The notes beneath the pieces are model-generated. The model was not told where the DNA came from. It saw only the letters and a program-made list of their open reading frames with translations, and made no database searches. Below, piece by piece: positions 1-10,107 of a stretch of 64,000 nucleotides of DNA (positions are counted from its first letter, which is position 1; each line of letters opens with the position of its first letter). The position numbers and the translations under genes were made by a program. Source of the DNA: Syngnathus acus (lineage: Eukaryota; Chordata; Actinopteri; Syngnathiformes; Syngnathidae); contig NC_051096.1 of the NCBI RefSeq assembly GCF_901709675.1, positions 8,273,001 to 8,337,000 on the forward strand, written 5' to 3'.

Positions 1-149
1 GCCGCCAGACCAACAACCAGCAGAACTGGGGGTCCCAGCCCATCGCCCAGCAGCCCCTGCAGCAAGGGGCCGACTATTCCGGTAACTATGGTTACAGTAA
101 TGACACCATGGAGTTTTCACAGGATTCTTATGGGCAGCAGTGGAAGTAA
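1..149 (+). CDS. hnrnpr: hnrnpr, last coding exon (partial)
   Basis: Heterogeneous nuclear ribonucleoprotein R is an RRM protein that binds pre-mRNA and mRNA in the nucleus. Only its C-terminal tail is here, read in the frame starting at base 3 and ending at TAA 147-149. The tail contains RQTNNQQNWGSQPIAQQPLQ and ends YGQQWK. This is the shared C-terminus of the hnRNP R and hnRNP Q (SYNCRIP) long isoforms. The doubled Q in NNQQNW and the DYSGNYGY stretch fit hnRNP R better than SYNCRIP as I recall them. RRMs and the RGG box lie upstream of the window. No splice site lies before the stop, so this is the terminal coding exon. SYNCRIP is the main alternative. Confidence 0.85.
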   Translation, partial: RQTNNQQNWGSQPIAQQPLQQGADYSGNYGYSNDTMEFSQDSYGQQWK

Positions 150-1157
150 AGACACCACAAGATTTGGGCTATGTGACGGCAACAACAACAACAACAAATT
201 GATTGGCCATATTTGTTGATTGATTGACTTTTTATTCGTTAGTTACAAATCTGTTTGTCGTTCAAGGAGGAAAAGCCTCCAGAATTGGCTTGAAATTATT
301 ATGAATTACAGGTACTTGGAAAGGCTGCAGAATGAGTGAAATTTAAGTTGCAGTGAATAATTACAACAACAAAAAACAACATTAAGCCATGTATATTGTT
401 ACTTTTTTTTTCCTGATGACCTAAAAGCTAACTGAACATTACCCAAAGTGGACATTCATTGTGAGTAGTTTGAGAAAACAAAGAAAAAAACAAAAAAAAA
501 AAAGACATTGGCTTGCAGGACATTTGTGTCCGTGTCCCTCCCCCTCTTGTACTCCCTTTATTTGTGCTTCTTGTGGCAAAAATACGCTAGGCACGCAAGT
601 GGCATGACACAGCCGTAAGAATATCCTTCCATTTGAACCAAGTGAATTTACGACACTACACACGGACGGACGGACGGACGGACGGACGGACGGCAGTTGT
701 AGCGACAAAATCTCTTGCGCCTTCGGGCTAGAACGGAGTGTGTAGATAATAAAAAAATAAATAAAAAAAAGTGACGGTAGCAGGTGCAATGCGAGGTTGT
801 CCGCTGTGTCTGCCGCATACGTGCCTGATGTATTTGAAGCATCATAGTTGCTTAGGGACTTGCTTGTATATAAATGCTTCTGGTTAGAGCTTCAGACTTC
901 ATTTTTTGTTTTTTGCAAAGGTGGAGAAAAGAATCCACAAAGGAGGAAATCGACATTTTTGTAAGTGTATGCTTAGCATTTCTAGAGAGCGTCAAATTGT
1001 GATGATTTCTTTTTTAAACCGATACCATCATTTCCTGTTTTCTTTCAAATTGCCCAACTAGAATTTGGTTTGGCTTACCATAAGAGCCGACCCATAGCAA
1101 TTTGTTCTCTGATGTTACTTGTATTTATAACCTCTACGTTTGTTCCGTTTCAATAAA
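150..1157 (+). other. hnrnpr: hnrnpr 3'UTR with candidate poly(A) signals
   Basis: This non-coding sequence follows the hnrnpr stop. It has A/T-rich runs, an in-line CGGA microsatellite near 663-693, an AATAAA cluster near 748-760 and a clean AATAAA at 1152-1157. The exact cleavage site cannot be seen from sequence alone. Confidence 0.5.
663..693. repeat. (CGGA)n microsatellite
   Basis: About seven perfect GGAC/CGGA units lie within the hnrnpr 3'UTR. This is a simple repeat, and the short reverse-strand ORFs over it are artefacts. Confidence 0.9.
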
Positions 1158-3562
1158 ACTCAGCTGAGAATCAATCAGTCAATTGTCAAATTCTCAAATT
1201 CAGTCTTTTTCCATTCAGCCGCACAAGTTCAATTCTCACATTGGGAAGAAGATCTTCAAATTGGTTTGCCTCAAGGAGAATCAGAAGGCTGCAATTGGTA
1301 CGCGCGCCCGGACACTTGTGTTTGGATGCAATTATTAAAGCAAGCCTTTATTACTGTGCTCACAATTCTTATTGTCACAGCAGTAGCAAACGCTCCAAGT
1401 CTCTTGTGTGCATGGATGTACAGTGGATGATTGACATGCTTCTTCCAATACCGCCTTGCCATAGGGACAGTCCAAATGGAATCAGAAAAGGCCAAATTTT
1501 GCCCAGGTACATGTGCAAACTAATCAAGCAGCAGCATGTGCCTTTGAAGGGGACTTTAGTGACGCTCGCTGTGAAATGCAAACTTCTATAATCATCTGCA
1601 GAGAAATCTTTCTCATAGAGCTCACGCCACCCCCGCCCCCTAAGATCTGTACATCTATCTGTCCACACAATGGTACGGGGCAAATGCGCGTGTTGATAAT
1701 TTTCACCCCATTCATGCATTAAAACCTTTGTGATCCATATTGATTGAACCTTCAAATCCTCCGCTCCCTTTGAAGACTCCAAGGAAATGACCACTCCAAA
1801 GGGTTGAAATTGACAGCTCCCTTATAAACAGTGCACTTGTTTGCCTTTTCGTGACTGTGGTTGTCCATCATGTCTTTTGTTTTACGTGACTGTCCTCTTA
1901 TTCCAACCTGCCCAGGTGGAGGAGCATTGAGAGAGCGCCGCCGCTAGAGTGAAGAACTCACCTGAACGGTACTCAAGGGTGAGCTCTCCTAGTCTCCCCT
2001 CCTGTACCTGATTGTGATGACTGGCCATCATTATGCTTGTTTTCTTCCCCCTTTTCCTTACTGCTGCCTTTCACTTTCTGGGCCTTGTATTGTGACTGCT
2101 TAATTGATTCTTTTGCTAACCAATGAAAAGCTTCAAACCATTGTCTTGCTAATGTCCATCTCCAGTTGATGGTAAGTACCTACGAATAAGGAAGGGCCTT
2201 GCTGCGCGACTGACACACTTACGAGGTGGGCTGGGGTGGGCTGGGGTGAGGTGCGCTTCCTGTCTTTTGCCGCTAAGGGAGCTGTTACTTCAGCACCGCT
2301 TCAGCATTCTTTCATGTGATGCTGCATTTACTTCCGGGTATGTCATGATTTTATCAACTAAATGTGAACTGAATACGCTCTTTTTGCATTTGCTTAGTTT
2401 TCTCACTTGGGATTCGCGATGACATTGTGGCTCAAATGGACTCCCGTTGAAACAATGGATTTGGACGCACATCTGTGATTTTACTCTAGAAGGCCACAAG
2501 GTGGCACAAGTGGGCTGTGCAAGTTAAACCGCACAGGTAAGCTTGCAGTGGATGGAGCCCGAGTTGGCGCGCATCTTGACATATTGTGTTCATAAGGATT
2601 CTGTTTTTGAAATCATATTCTTTATGCATCCGAATTGTCTTTGTTTCTGTGCCTTTGTCACCAGGCAATAGGACCACGTTGAGGAGTTTGAACAAACTGA
2701 AGGGACTAATGGGTAAGATGTGCTGAAATTAACTTTCAACACAGAATGAGACGTTAATGAATCAATACAAATATTAAATGTGCTGATGCATATACCCCCC
2801 CCAGCCTCCGTGTAATATAGACTCCACAAAGTATCATACTTCATGATGATGTATATATGCCACTAAATGACTGCATCGGTAAGAAAAATTCTATGGCGAG
2901 TGATGTGGCTTTGTGTTACAGTGAATGTAATCTTTTCTGAACATAGAAAATTCCCATTTTTTTCCACTGCTTGTCTTCATTATGTATACTCCCAGGCTGG
3001 CTGGAGCCGGTGTTTACCCTCAAGCGGTCGCCAGCGATAATCAGGAGCGCCACTTCTGCAAAGTGCTGTCATCTTTTTATATACATTTGATTACAAATGT
3101 CAAGCAAGATCTTAAGTAGCCAGTCTTGTATTGTGTAGCTCTTACTGACAAAACAAATTTTTTTAAACTAAAATCAATTGGGCTGATATTGCTAACCATT
3201 GCATTCACAAAAGTGCCTAGTACCTTTGGTTTATGACCCTACCTTTCCTATGGCAAGTTTTATACAATGCAAACTTATTAAAATTCAAAATCACTCAAAT
3301 ATGTTCACGCAGCAGTCGTAAAGTATTTTGTTTTTTTAGGAATGGGAAACAATTGTAGGCCATGAAAACAACGCGTTTGCGTGATATATACATGGGGCAT
3401 AATGTTTCCATTTACATGACCTTTTTCCATTTACATGACCTTTTAAATGAAATAATATGGCATCTTTTTCGAAATTGAATTCACGCAATACGATGTGACA
3501 TGCATTTTCCGTGTACTTTTTGCGAAGGCTAAATGTGGCCCGTATGGGCGTGAGCGACGTGC
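1158..3562. other. Intergenic region, hnrnpr to dnajc8
   Basis: No exon with family resemblance was found in these 2.4 kb. Short open frames occur on both strands, but they overlap each other and lack splice context or recognisable motifs. Part of the left side may be an extended hnrnpr 3'UTR. A G-rich direct repeat of GGGCTGGGGT sits near 2228-2256. Confidence 0.5.
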
Positions 3563-3571
3563 TCACGTGAC
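3563..3571. promoter_or_regulatory. E-box TCACGTGAC in the dnajc8 promoter
   Basis: A perfect CACGTG core flanked as TCACGTGAC lies 31 bp upstream of the dnajc8 start codon. The bHLH-ZIP factors of the USF and TFE/MITF families bind this motif. Placement in a GC-rich stretch just before the start codon suggests a core promoter element. Function is inferred from position and motif only. Confidence 0.45.
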
Positions 3572-3601
3572 CCTTTACGGCCAACGTAAGTCCATGTCAA
3601 G

Positions 3602-5668
3602 ATGGCGGCGAGCAGTGGCGAGTCTTCTCAAGCTCCGTCCGATGATCTATTTCAAAACTTTTACTCGGAGGTACAGCTAAGCCGGGCGGCTGGAGCTTTT
3701 TTTTTTTTGTTGTCTTTCTCTTGATAAAATGAAGCATTTGCCGCTTTTTGTGGCTGCACAGGGCCGCGCGTTCATACGTGAATCTCGGCTAACGACAAGC
3801 TAAACAATGCTAACGATGGAGTAGCCTTTCGTTTTAACATTTCAACACCTCAAATCCAATTTATGAATACATAATAATCGTGCCCTGTTTTGTAATCATT
3901 CTGGTGCAATCAGTCTGTAACGGAATGATGCAGAGCAACCTTGTTTGATCGATGACTCTTTGCTCAAGCGTTGGAAATAAGGGACATTTGGGAGGGAGGA
4001 AAGGCGTTTTGTCCTGATTTTTGGGCTCTATATAGAGCGACTTAGTCATGTAAGCACGCGTTTGAATGTATCTCGCAGGTGAAGCAGATCGAGAAAAGAG
4101 ACTCAGTGTTAACGTCCAAGCAGCAGATACATCGACTGCTCAGGCCTGGCTCGTCCTACTTTAATCTCAACCCATTCGAGGTAAACATTTCCTATGTTCT
4201 GTTTTCTTCTTAGATCCTTCACAAAGTATTTTACAATGTCGTAATTTGCATGCTTAGGTGCTGCAAATCGATCCAGATGCAACAGATATTGACTTAAAGA
4301 AACGATTCCGAGCGGTAAGCAAAACACTGAAGGGTTAGATTTGATTGTACTATTTCGTCCATTCTTCCTAACTGGGACTCCCTTTCTCACTCCAGTTATC
4401 CATTCTAGTCCACCCGGATAAAAATCAGGATGATGTCGACCGAGCACAGCAAGCGTTTGAAGGTATGCACGCTTTGAAGTGTTTTTCCTTCCCAAAACCA
4501 TTTCATCTCATGTGTTTTGGGTTGCACGTACCTGATAGTGTCGGTTGGTCAATGACACTAACTTGTGTTTTGTGTTTCTTCGAGCTGTGGACAAGGCATA
4601 CAAACTTCTTCAGGATCCAGAGCAGAAGAAGAGGGCTTTAGATGTCATTCAGGCAGGAAGGGAATATGTGGAGCACATGGTGAGTGCGCATCAATATGAA
4701 TGGCAACTATTTCAGGGAGGTCAATGTTAAGTGACACATTTATTCTCAACTCAAACGTTATACAAGACTCATTTCATGTCTTTTATTTACAATGTTAAGT
4801 GACAAAGATTTGTTATCAACTCAAACATCACATACGACCTATTTAATATCTTAAACTTTTATTGACAAGATTATTCATGAGATCAGTTAGAAACTACACA
4901 CACAGTAAGAAAATGAAGCTTAGCAACTGACCTGAATGAAGCAGACGGGTTTTGTTTTGCAATTTGAAAATTGAATTTGACTACTTTGCAATGTCGGTTT
5001 GAATGTGCCGACCTACTTCTGATGCGCCTAAACGTGTCCTGATGATTGTTTTTTTTTTTTTTTACACACTCATTACAGGTAAAAGAGAAAAAGAAACAGT
5101 TAAAAAAGGAAGGGAAAGCTCAGATAGTAGAAGAGGATGACCCGGAACTAGTAAGTGTGTGCTATGTTCAAATCAACGCTGGTTGTATGTGGCAGTCCAT
5201 AAGTGATTTACTCTTTCCTCCACCAGTTCAAGCAAGCAGTGTATAAGCAGACCATGAAACTCTTTGCTGAGCTTGCTATCAAAAGAAAAGAAAGAGAAGC
5301 CAAGGACATGCATGAAAGGTCAGCACAAGCCAGAAAGAAAAAAGAAAAAAATAATTGGGATGTTCACGTGTTCTCTTCTGCAGGAAAAGGGCGCGAGAGG
5401 AAGAAATTGAAGCAGCGGAAAAAGCAAAACGAGACAGGGAATGGCAGAAAAATTTTGAGGTCAATTTACTCTTTGATCGTGCTATTTTTGTTGCTTTGGA
5501 GTTGTTTTTTTTTTAGCATTCTGGTCATGGTGTCAAAACACTCCACAGGAAACGAGAGATGGCCGTGTGGACAGTTGGAGGACGTTCCAGGCAAAAGGCA
5601 AGAGCAAAGAAAAGAAGAACAGGTCCTTCCTCAAGCCACCCAAAGTAAAGATGGAGCAGAGGGAGTGA
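3602..5668 (+). CDS. dnajc8: DnaJ homolog subfamily C member 8
   Basis: A J-domain co-chaperone of the spliceosome that works with Hsp70-type partners in the nucleus. Nine coding exons: 3602-3670, 4079-4180, 4258-4314, 4396-4462, 4585-4679, 5079-5150, 5227-5318, 5384-5459, 5549-5668. They sum to 750 bp, or 249 residues, against about 253 in human. All introns are GT-AG and the frame closes. The J domain (about residues 55-120) holds FNLNPFEVLQID and the HPD signature in VHPDKNQ. After it come a basic coiled-coil-like Lys/Glu region and the conserved end PPKVKMEQRE. The start ATG sits in AAGATGGCGG, a good vertebrate context, and is the first in-frame ATG. The N-terminus is shorter than in human (no Gly-rich run). 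It is co-oriented with hnrnpr. Confidence 0.97.
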
Positions 5669-5843
5669 CTGACAACCAGGACTTCATTAACTTCAAATCT
5701 GCTGTTTTCCATACCGTTCCCTCCTTTATATGCCCCAGCAGTTTTTTTTTTTTTTGTTCTCAGACATTTTCTTGGATCCTATCACCTCATGTAAGTAAAT
5801 AATGCATCGTCCATATCTTGGAATTTTTTTTTTATATTCAGAA

Positions 5844-5849
5844 AATAAA
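5844..5849 (+). terminator. dnajc8: dnajc8 poly(A) signal
   Basis: AATAAA lies 175 bp after the dnajc8 stop codon. A second AATAAA-like hexamer (GAAATAAAGG) follows near 5956 and could serve as a distal alternative. Confidence 0.6.
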
Positions 5850-7374
5850 AGTTCCCTTTTATGCCCATCTGTAACTGTATATGTCCATTTCGGCAGCTAC
5901 TTCCGACGCTGCATTAAATGTCATCTAGTTGCAGTTATTTTGGCATTTGTCTTGAAATAAAGGACAGTAAGCCAGATAAGTGGAACCTTTCGTCCTCTTC
6001 TTTGACTGGTGGTGTCATTAAAAGTGCTTGTCGGTGGTTCACATGACGCTGCACTGGTCTCCCCCTGCTGCATTAGTCGCGGCGGCAGCGGACGCATTCA
6101 CGCCACCCATCACACCATCCAGACTGAGGCCCTGGAAAGCTCCAAAGAGAGACTCCTCCTTTTTTGATGCTGCTTTTCTGCTTGTGGTTGTTTTCTGCAT
6201 GTAGGAAAAATGATTAGCAATAAAGGATTGATCTTAAAAAGAACAATGCCAACACACCCTTGGCAAGCAGTGATGGCTCCTGAAGTGAGTTTTCCTGACA
6301 CAGCGCTCAGCATTCTTCTTGGCCAGCACGGCCTGCTGTCGTTTCCTTTGGGACAAACATATGGCCAAGCGGCTTATTCTTCTGACTGAGCAAAGTCCTG
6401 GTTAAGCCACAAGCGTCTGGCCAAATGTTTCCGCACTCGTATAAATAACCTAAAGCCAGTTGAAACTGCAACTCGAGGAGGCTGAGCACATGCAGTTGGC
6501 TAACAGCAACACCATATCAATGGCGTCAAACCATGCAAGAATGCTGCCCCTTGTGCTTGATGCTATGGCATGATGATGGTTGTCCCCAATAATTCACACA
6601 CGCATATATAGATCTCCCCTAAATGACAATAGGCCTCTTTCGATCTGATGCATAAAACAAATGGGGAACTTTACCTCTCTCTCTTCATTTCAGCCTGGTA
6701 CACTCTTAGCCAGTGTGAGTCTGGGCCTTTCTGGCCTCCACAGGGCAGACTTCTTCGTCTGCTGATGCTCCTCCGGCGCGTGAAGCTGCTTCTACGGCCC
6801 TGGGTCCCTTTTATGGGGGAGCTGCTCTTTCCAGGAATACATGTGCTGGTGAATTGCTTGAGAGGAGCACCCAACGACAAGATGGAATCCATTTCAACTT
6901 GATCGATTGGCTTCCAGAATGTGTGTGTGTGTTTGTGTACTCTGTATGAGTCCCCTTTTAAAGATTTGACCAATGGCCTCAGTGCTTCTTAAAATGGATT
7001 AGCAGATGACGCCGTCCCTGCTCATCCAATTAAACAGCAAGGCAATGAAAGCGAGAAGATTCCAACACCTGCTTTTTTGCTGCTGAAATCCAGCAGATGG
7101 AGACGCTTACTTGAAAGGGCCACACCTGTCCAAGCAGATATCACGGATATCAGAACTTCCAGCAGATGGAGAAGCTTACTTGAATGGGCTCTAACCCGAG
7201 CCCTAACCCTCACCCACACTTGGACACTCCATTAGGTACACGGCCATTTCCAGGTGTACCTACGTCACCTAGACACTAGATGGTACTAACCCTAACCCTA
7301 ACCGCAAAAAAGGTTGGACTATTCGCTCGTGAGCTATTCCATAAAACCATATTTATTCCATGAGTTGTGAGCGA
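5850..7374. other. Gene-poor region downstream of dnajc8
   Basis: No gene was recognised. Open frames at 6110-6313, 6648-6902 and 6671-6973 have no family resemblance I can name; the last reads an Arg/Ser-rich stretch on the minus strand but has no supported splice sites. From about 7085 the sequence becomes repeat-like. A segment beginning CCAGCAGATGGAGA is duplicated near 7090 and 7158. CCCTAA islands appear near 7199-7215 and 7290-7305. At 7219-7262 there is a stretch similar to the unit of the palindromic element at 9160-10075. Confidence 0.45.
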
Positions 7375-7446
7375 GGCTTCCATAGTGTAGTGGTTAGTGC
7401 TCTGGGCTCTCACCACAGCGACACGGGTTCGAATCTCTGTGGAGCC
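7375..7446 (+). tRNA. Degenerate tRNA-Glu(CTC)-like sequence, probably a pseudogene or SINE head
   Basis: The 72-nt segment has a 7-nt acceptor arm (GGCTTCC against TGGAGCC, six of seven paired). It has a D-arm/A-box-like TAGTGTAGTGGTTAGTG, an anticodon loop CTCTCAC with anticodon CTC, and a B-box-like GGTTCGAATCT. A TTTT run follows shortly after. It departs from a working tRNA in two ways: the anticodon stem has one mismatch, and the T stem pairs poorly (two of five mismatched). It lies beside telomere-like repeats. A decayed tRNA copy or tRNA-derived SINE fits better than an active gene. Confidence 0.5.
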
Positions 7447-7519
7447 TAAAAATTTTATCATAGAAAATTTGCAACACAGTTGCTCGTGTGCTGCCCCATA
7501 TGACCATACACCTCCCTAA

Positions 7520-8072
7520 AGTTTAGGTTTAGAGCTAGGGTTAGAGCTAGGGTTAGAGCTGGAGCTAGGGTTAATGTTAGAGCTAGGGTTTGGATTAGGG
7601 TTAGAGCTAGGGTTAGGGTTAGGGTTAGCGCTAGAGCTAAATTTAGAGCTAGGGTTAGAGCTACGAGTAGGGTTAGGGTTGGGATTAGGGTTAGAGCTAG
7701 GGTTAGGGTTGGAGCTAGTGCTAGAGTTAGGGTTAAAGCTAGGGTTAGGGTTAGGGTTAGAGCTGGAGATAGGGTTAGAGCTAGCGTTAGAGCCAGGGTT
7801 GGGGTTAGAGCTGGAGCTAGGGTTAGGGTTAGAGCTAGGGTTAGAGCTGGAGCTAGGGTTAGGGTTAGAGCTAGGGTTAGAGCTAGAGCTAGGGTTAGGG
7901 TTAGGGTTAGAGCTAGGGTTAGAGCTGGAGCTAGGGTTAGGGTTAGAGCTAGGGTTAGGGTTAGAGCTAGAGCTGGGTTAGGGTTAGAGCTAGTGTTAGA
8001 GCTAGGGTTAGGGTTAGAGTTAGAGCTGGAGCTAGGGTTAGGGTTAGAGCTAGGGTGAGGGTTAGAGCTGGA
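7520..8072 (+). repeat. Degenerate telomere-like array, TTAGGG orientation
   Basis: The array is built almost wholly from 6-bp units. TTAGGG alternates with variants such as CTAGGG, TTAGAG and CTGGAG. The G-rich strand is on top, pointing right. The 6-bp phase is kept over most of the 550 bp, so several frames stay open and yield Leu-Gly-Leu-Glu ORFs that are not genes. The array is bounded on the right by an abrupt switch to the complementary orientation. Confidence 0.9.
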
Positions 8073-9159
8073 CCGAACCCTAACCCCAACCCTAGCTCTA
8101 ACCCTAACCCTAGCTCTAACCCTAACCCTATCTCCAGCTCTAGCTCTAACCCTAACCCTAGCTCTAACCCTAACCCTAACTCCAGCTCTAACCCTAGCTC
8201 TAACCCTAACCCTAGCTCTAGCTCTAACCCTAGCTCTAACCCTAACCCTAACCCTAACCCTAACCCTAACCCTAGCTCCAGCTCTAACCCTAACCCTAGC
8301 TCTAACCCTAACCCTAGCTCCAGCTCTAACCCTAGCTCTAACCCTAACCCTAGCTCCAGCTCTAACCCTAGCTCTAACCCTAGCTCTAACCCTAACCCTA
8401 GCTCTAGCTCTAACCCTAGCTCTAACCCTAGCTCTAACCCTAACCCTAGCTCTAGCTCTAACCCTAGCTCTAACCCTAGCTCTAACCCTAACCCTAGCTC
8501 CAGCTCTAACCCTAACCCTAACCCTAACCCTAGCTCTAGCTCTAACCCTAGCTCTAACCCTAACCCTAACCCTAACCCTAACCCTAACCCTAGCTCCAGC
8601 TCTAACCCTAACCCTAGCTCTAACCCTAACCCTAGCTCCAGCTCTAACCGTAGCTCTAACCCTAACCCTAGCTCCAGCTCTAACCCTAGCTCTAACCCTA
8701 GCTCTAACCCTAACCCTAGCTCTAGCTCTAACCCTAGCTCTAACCCTAGCTCTAACCCTAACCCTAGCTCTAGCTCTAACCCTAGCTCTAACCCTAGCTC
8801 TAACCCTAACCCTAGCTCCAGCTCTAACCCTAACCCTAACCCTAGCTCTAGCTCTAACCCTAGCTCTAACCCTAACCCTAACCCTAACCCTAACCCTAAC
8901 CCTAACCCTAACCCTAACCCTAGCTCCAGCTCTAACCCTAACCCTAGCTCTAACCCTAACCCTAGCTCCAGCTCTAACCCTAGCTCTAACCCTAACCCTA
9001 GCTCTAGCTCTAACCCTAGCTCTAACCCTAGCTCCAGCTCTAACCCCAACCCTAGCTCTAACCCTAACCCTAGCTCCAGCTCTAACCCCAACAATAGCTC
9101 TAACCCTAACCCTAGCTCTAACCCTATCTCCAGCTCTAGCTCTAACCCTAACCCTAGCT
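8073..9159 (-). repeat. Degenerate telomere-like array, CCCTAA orientation
   Basis: This block of about 1.1 kb consists of AACCCT units mixed with AGCTCT and AGCTCC variants, now with the C-rich strand on top. Variant units recur in patterns such as one AGCTCT for every one or two AACCCT, with runs of up to about nine canonical units near 8875-8920. The 387-residue Asn-Pro/Ser-Ser ORF over it follows from the 6-bp period. It forms an inverted pair with the preceding block. Confidence 0.9.
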
Positions 9160-10075
9160 CAGGGGTGTCAACCTCCAGTCCTCGAGGGGCCGCATTCCAA
9201 TATGTATGTCCAATATGAGTTACCCTCGTTAAACACACCTGCGTGAAAAGTTTTAGCTCCTTTCGCGTTCTGCAGGAGCTACAACTTTTCACGCAGGTGC
9301 ACTTAACGAGCAAATCACACGGACACTCCATTAGGTACACCGCCATTTTCAAGTGTAACTAATAACAGGCCACTTTATTAGGGAAATATCATGGTCAAAG
9401 GTCACAGGTGTCAAGCTCTAGTCCCCAGGGCCGCGGTCCAACATGTTTTCCAAGTGACCCTCGTTAAGCGCACCTGCGTGAAAAGTTTTAGCTCCTTTCG
9501 CGTTCTGCAGGAGCTAAAAGTTTTCACGCAGGTGCACTTAACGAGCGAATCACACGGACACTCCATTAGGTACACCGCCATTTTCAAGTGTAACTAATAA
9601 CAGGCCACTTTATTAGGGAAATATCATGGTCAAAGGTCACAGGTGTCAAGCTCTAGGCCTCAGGGCTGCGTTCCAATATGTTTTCCAAGTGACCCTCGTT
9701 AAGTGCACCTGCGTGAAAAGATTTTGGTCATTTTCACGGTCAGCAAGAGCTAAAAGTTTTCACGCAGGTGCACTTAACGAGGGAATCACACAGACACTCC
9801 ATTAGGTACACCGCCATTTTCAAGTGTACCTAATAACAGGCCACTTTATTAGGGAAATATCATGGTCAAAGGTCACAGGTGTCAAGCTCTGGTCCTCGGG
9901 GCCACGTTCCAATATGTTTTCCAAGTGACCCTCGTTAAGTGCACCTGCGTGAAAAGTTTTAGCTCCTGCAGAACGTGAAAGGAGCTAAAACTTTTCACGC
10001 AGGTGTGTTTAACGAGGGTAACTTGGAAAACATATTGGAACGCGGCCCCTCGAGAACTGGAGGTCGACACCCCTG
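9160..10075. mobile_element. hAT-like non-autonomous palindromic element (MITE)
   Basis: The 916-bp element starts CAGGGGTGTCAACCTCCAG and ends with the near-exact inverse (CTGGAGGTCGACACCCCTG). The terminal inverted repeats match at about 32 of 34 positions. Both ends are flanked by CCCTAGCT (9152-9159 and 10076-10083), an 8-bp target-site duplication as expected for the hAT superfamily. The host array is itself repetitive, so this 8-bp match carries less weight than usual. CAGGGGTGTC is a common hAT terminus in fish. No transposase is encoded. The interior holds repeated units of 235-236 bp, each with a long hairpin. It is inserted in the telomere-like array. Confidence 0.75.
9391..9895. 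repeat. Tandem 235-236 bp units with internal hairpins
   Basis: The landmark ATGGTCAAAGGTCACAGGTG recurs at 9391, 9626 and 9862. Each unit carries inverted arms of about 35 bp, reading CTCGTTAAG...CACCTGCGTG and their complement, around a loop near GCGTTCTGC. The last unit runs into the right half of the element, where the palindrome extends to about 190 bp. Confidence 0.85.
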
Positions 10076-10107
10076 CCCTAGCTCTAACCCTAGCTCTAAC
10101 CCTAACC
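10076..10107 (-). repeat. Right remnant of the telomere-like array
   Basis: About 32 bp of CCCTAGCTCTAACCCTAGCT-type hexamers resume directly after the palindromic element. This shows that the element split a formerly continuous array. Confidence 0.8.

Noticed and set aside
1140-1794. Overlapping ORFs on both strands after hnrnpr
   Set aside because: Five mutually overlapping frames with no family motif, in likely 3' flank.
6648-6973. Possible exon encoding an Arg/Ser-rich peptide on the minus strand downstream of dnajc8
   Set aside because: No recognised family, no credible pair of splice sites, and an equally long ORF on the other strand.
7375-7446. Functional tRNA-Glu gene
   Set aside because: T stem and anticodon stem mismatches, and the body differs from canonical vertebrate tRNA-Glu; kept as a relic only.
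7967-9352. Very long ORFs on both strands (461 and 387 codons) of Leu-Gly-Leu-Glu and Asn-Pro/Ser-Ser repeats
   Set aside because: They arise because the telomere-like array has a 6-bp period with no stop-containing unit. No start context, splice sites or homology support a protein.
9391-9895. CRISPR-like regular repeats
   Set aside because: Units are 235 bp with large hairpins, no unique spacers and a eukaryotic context; they belong to a transposon-derived element.
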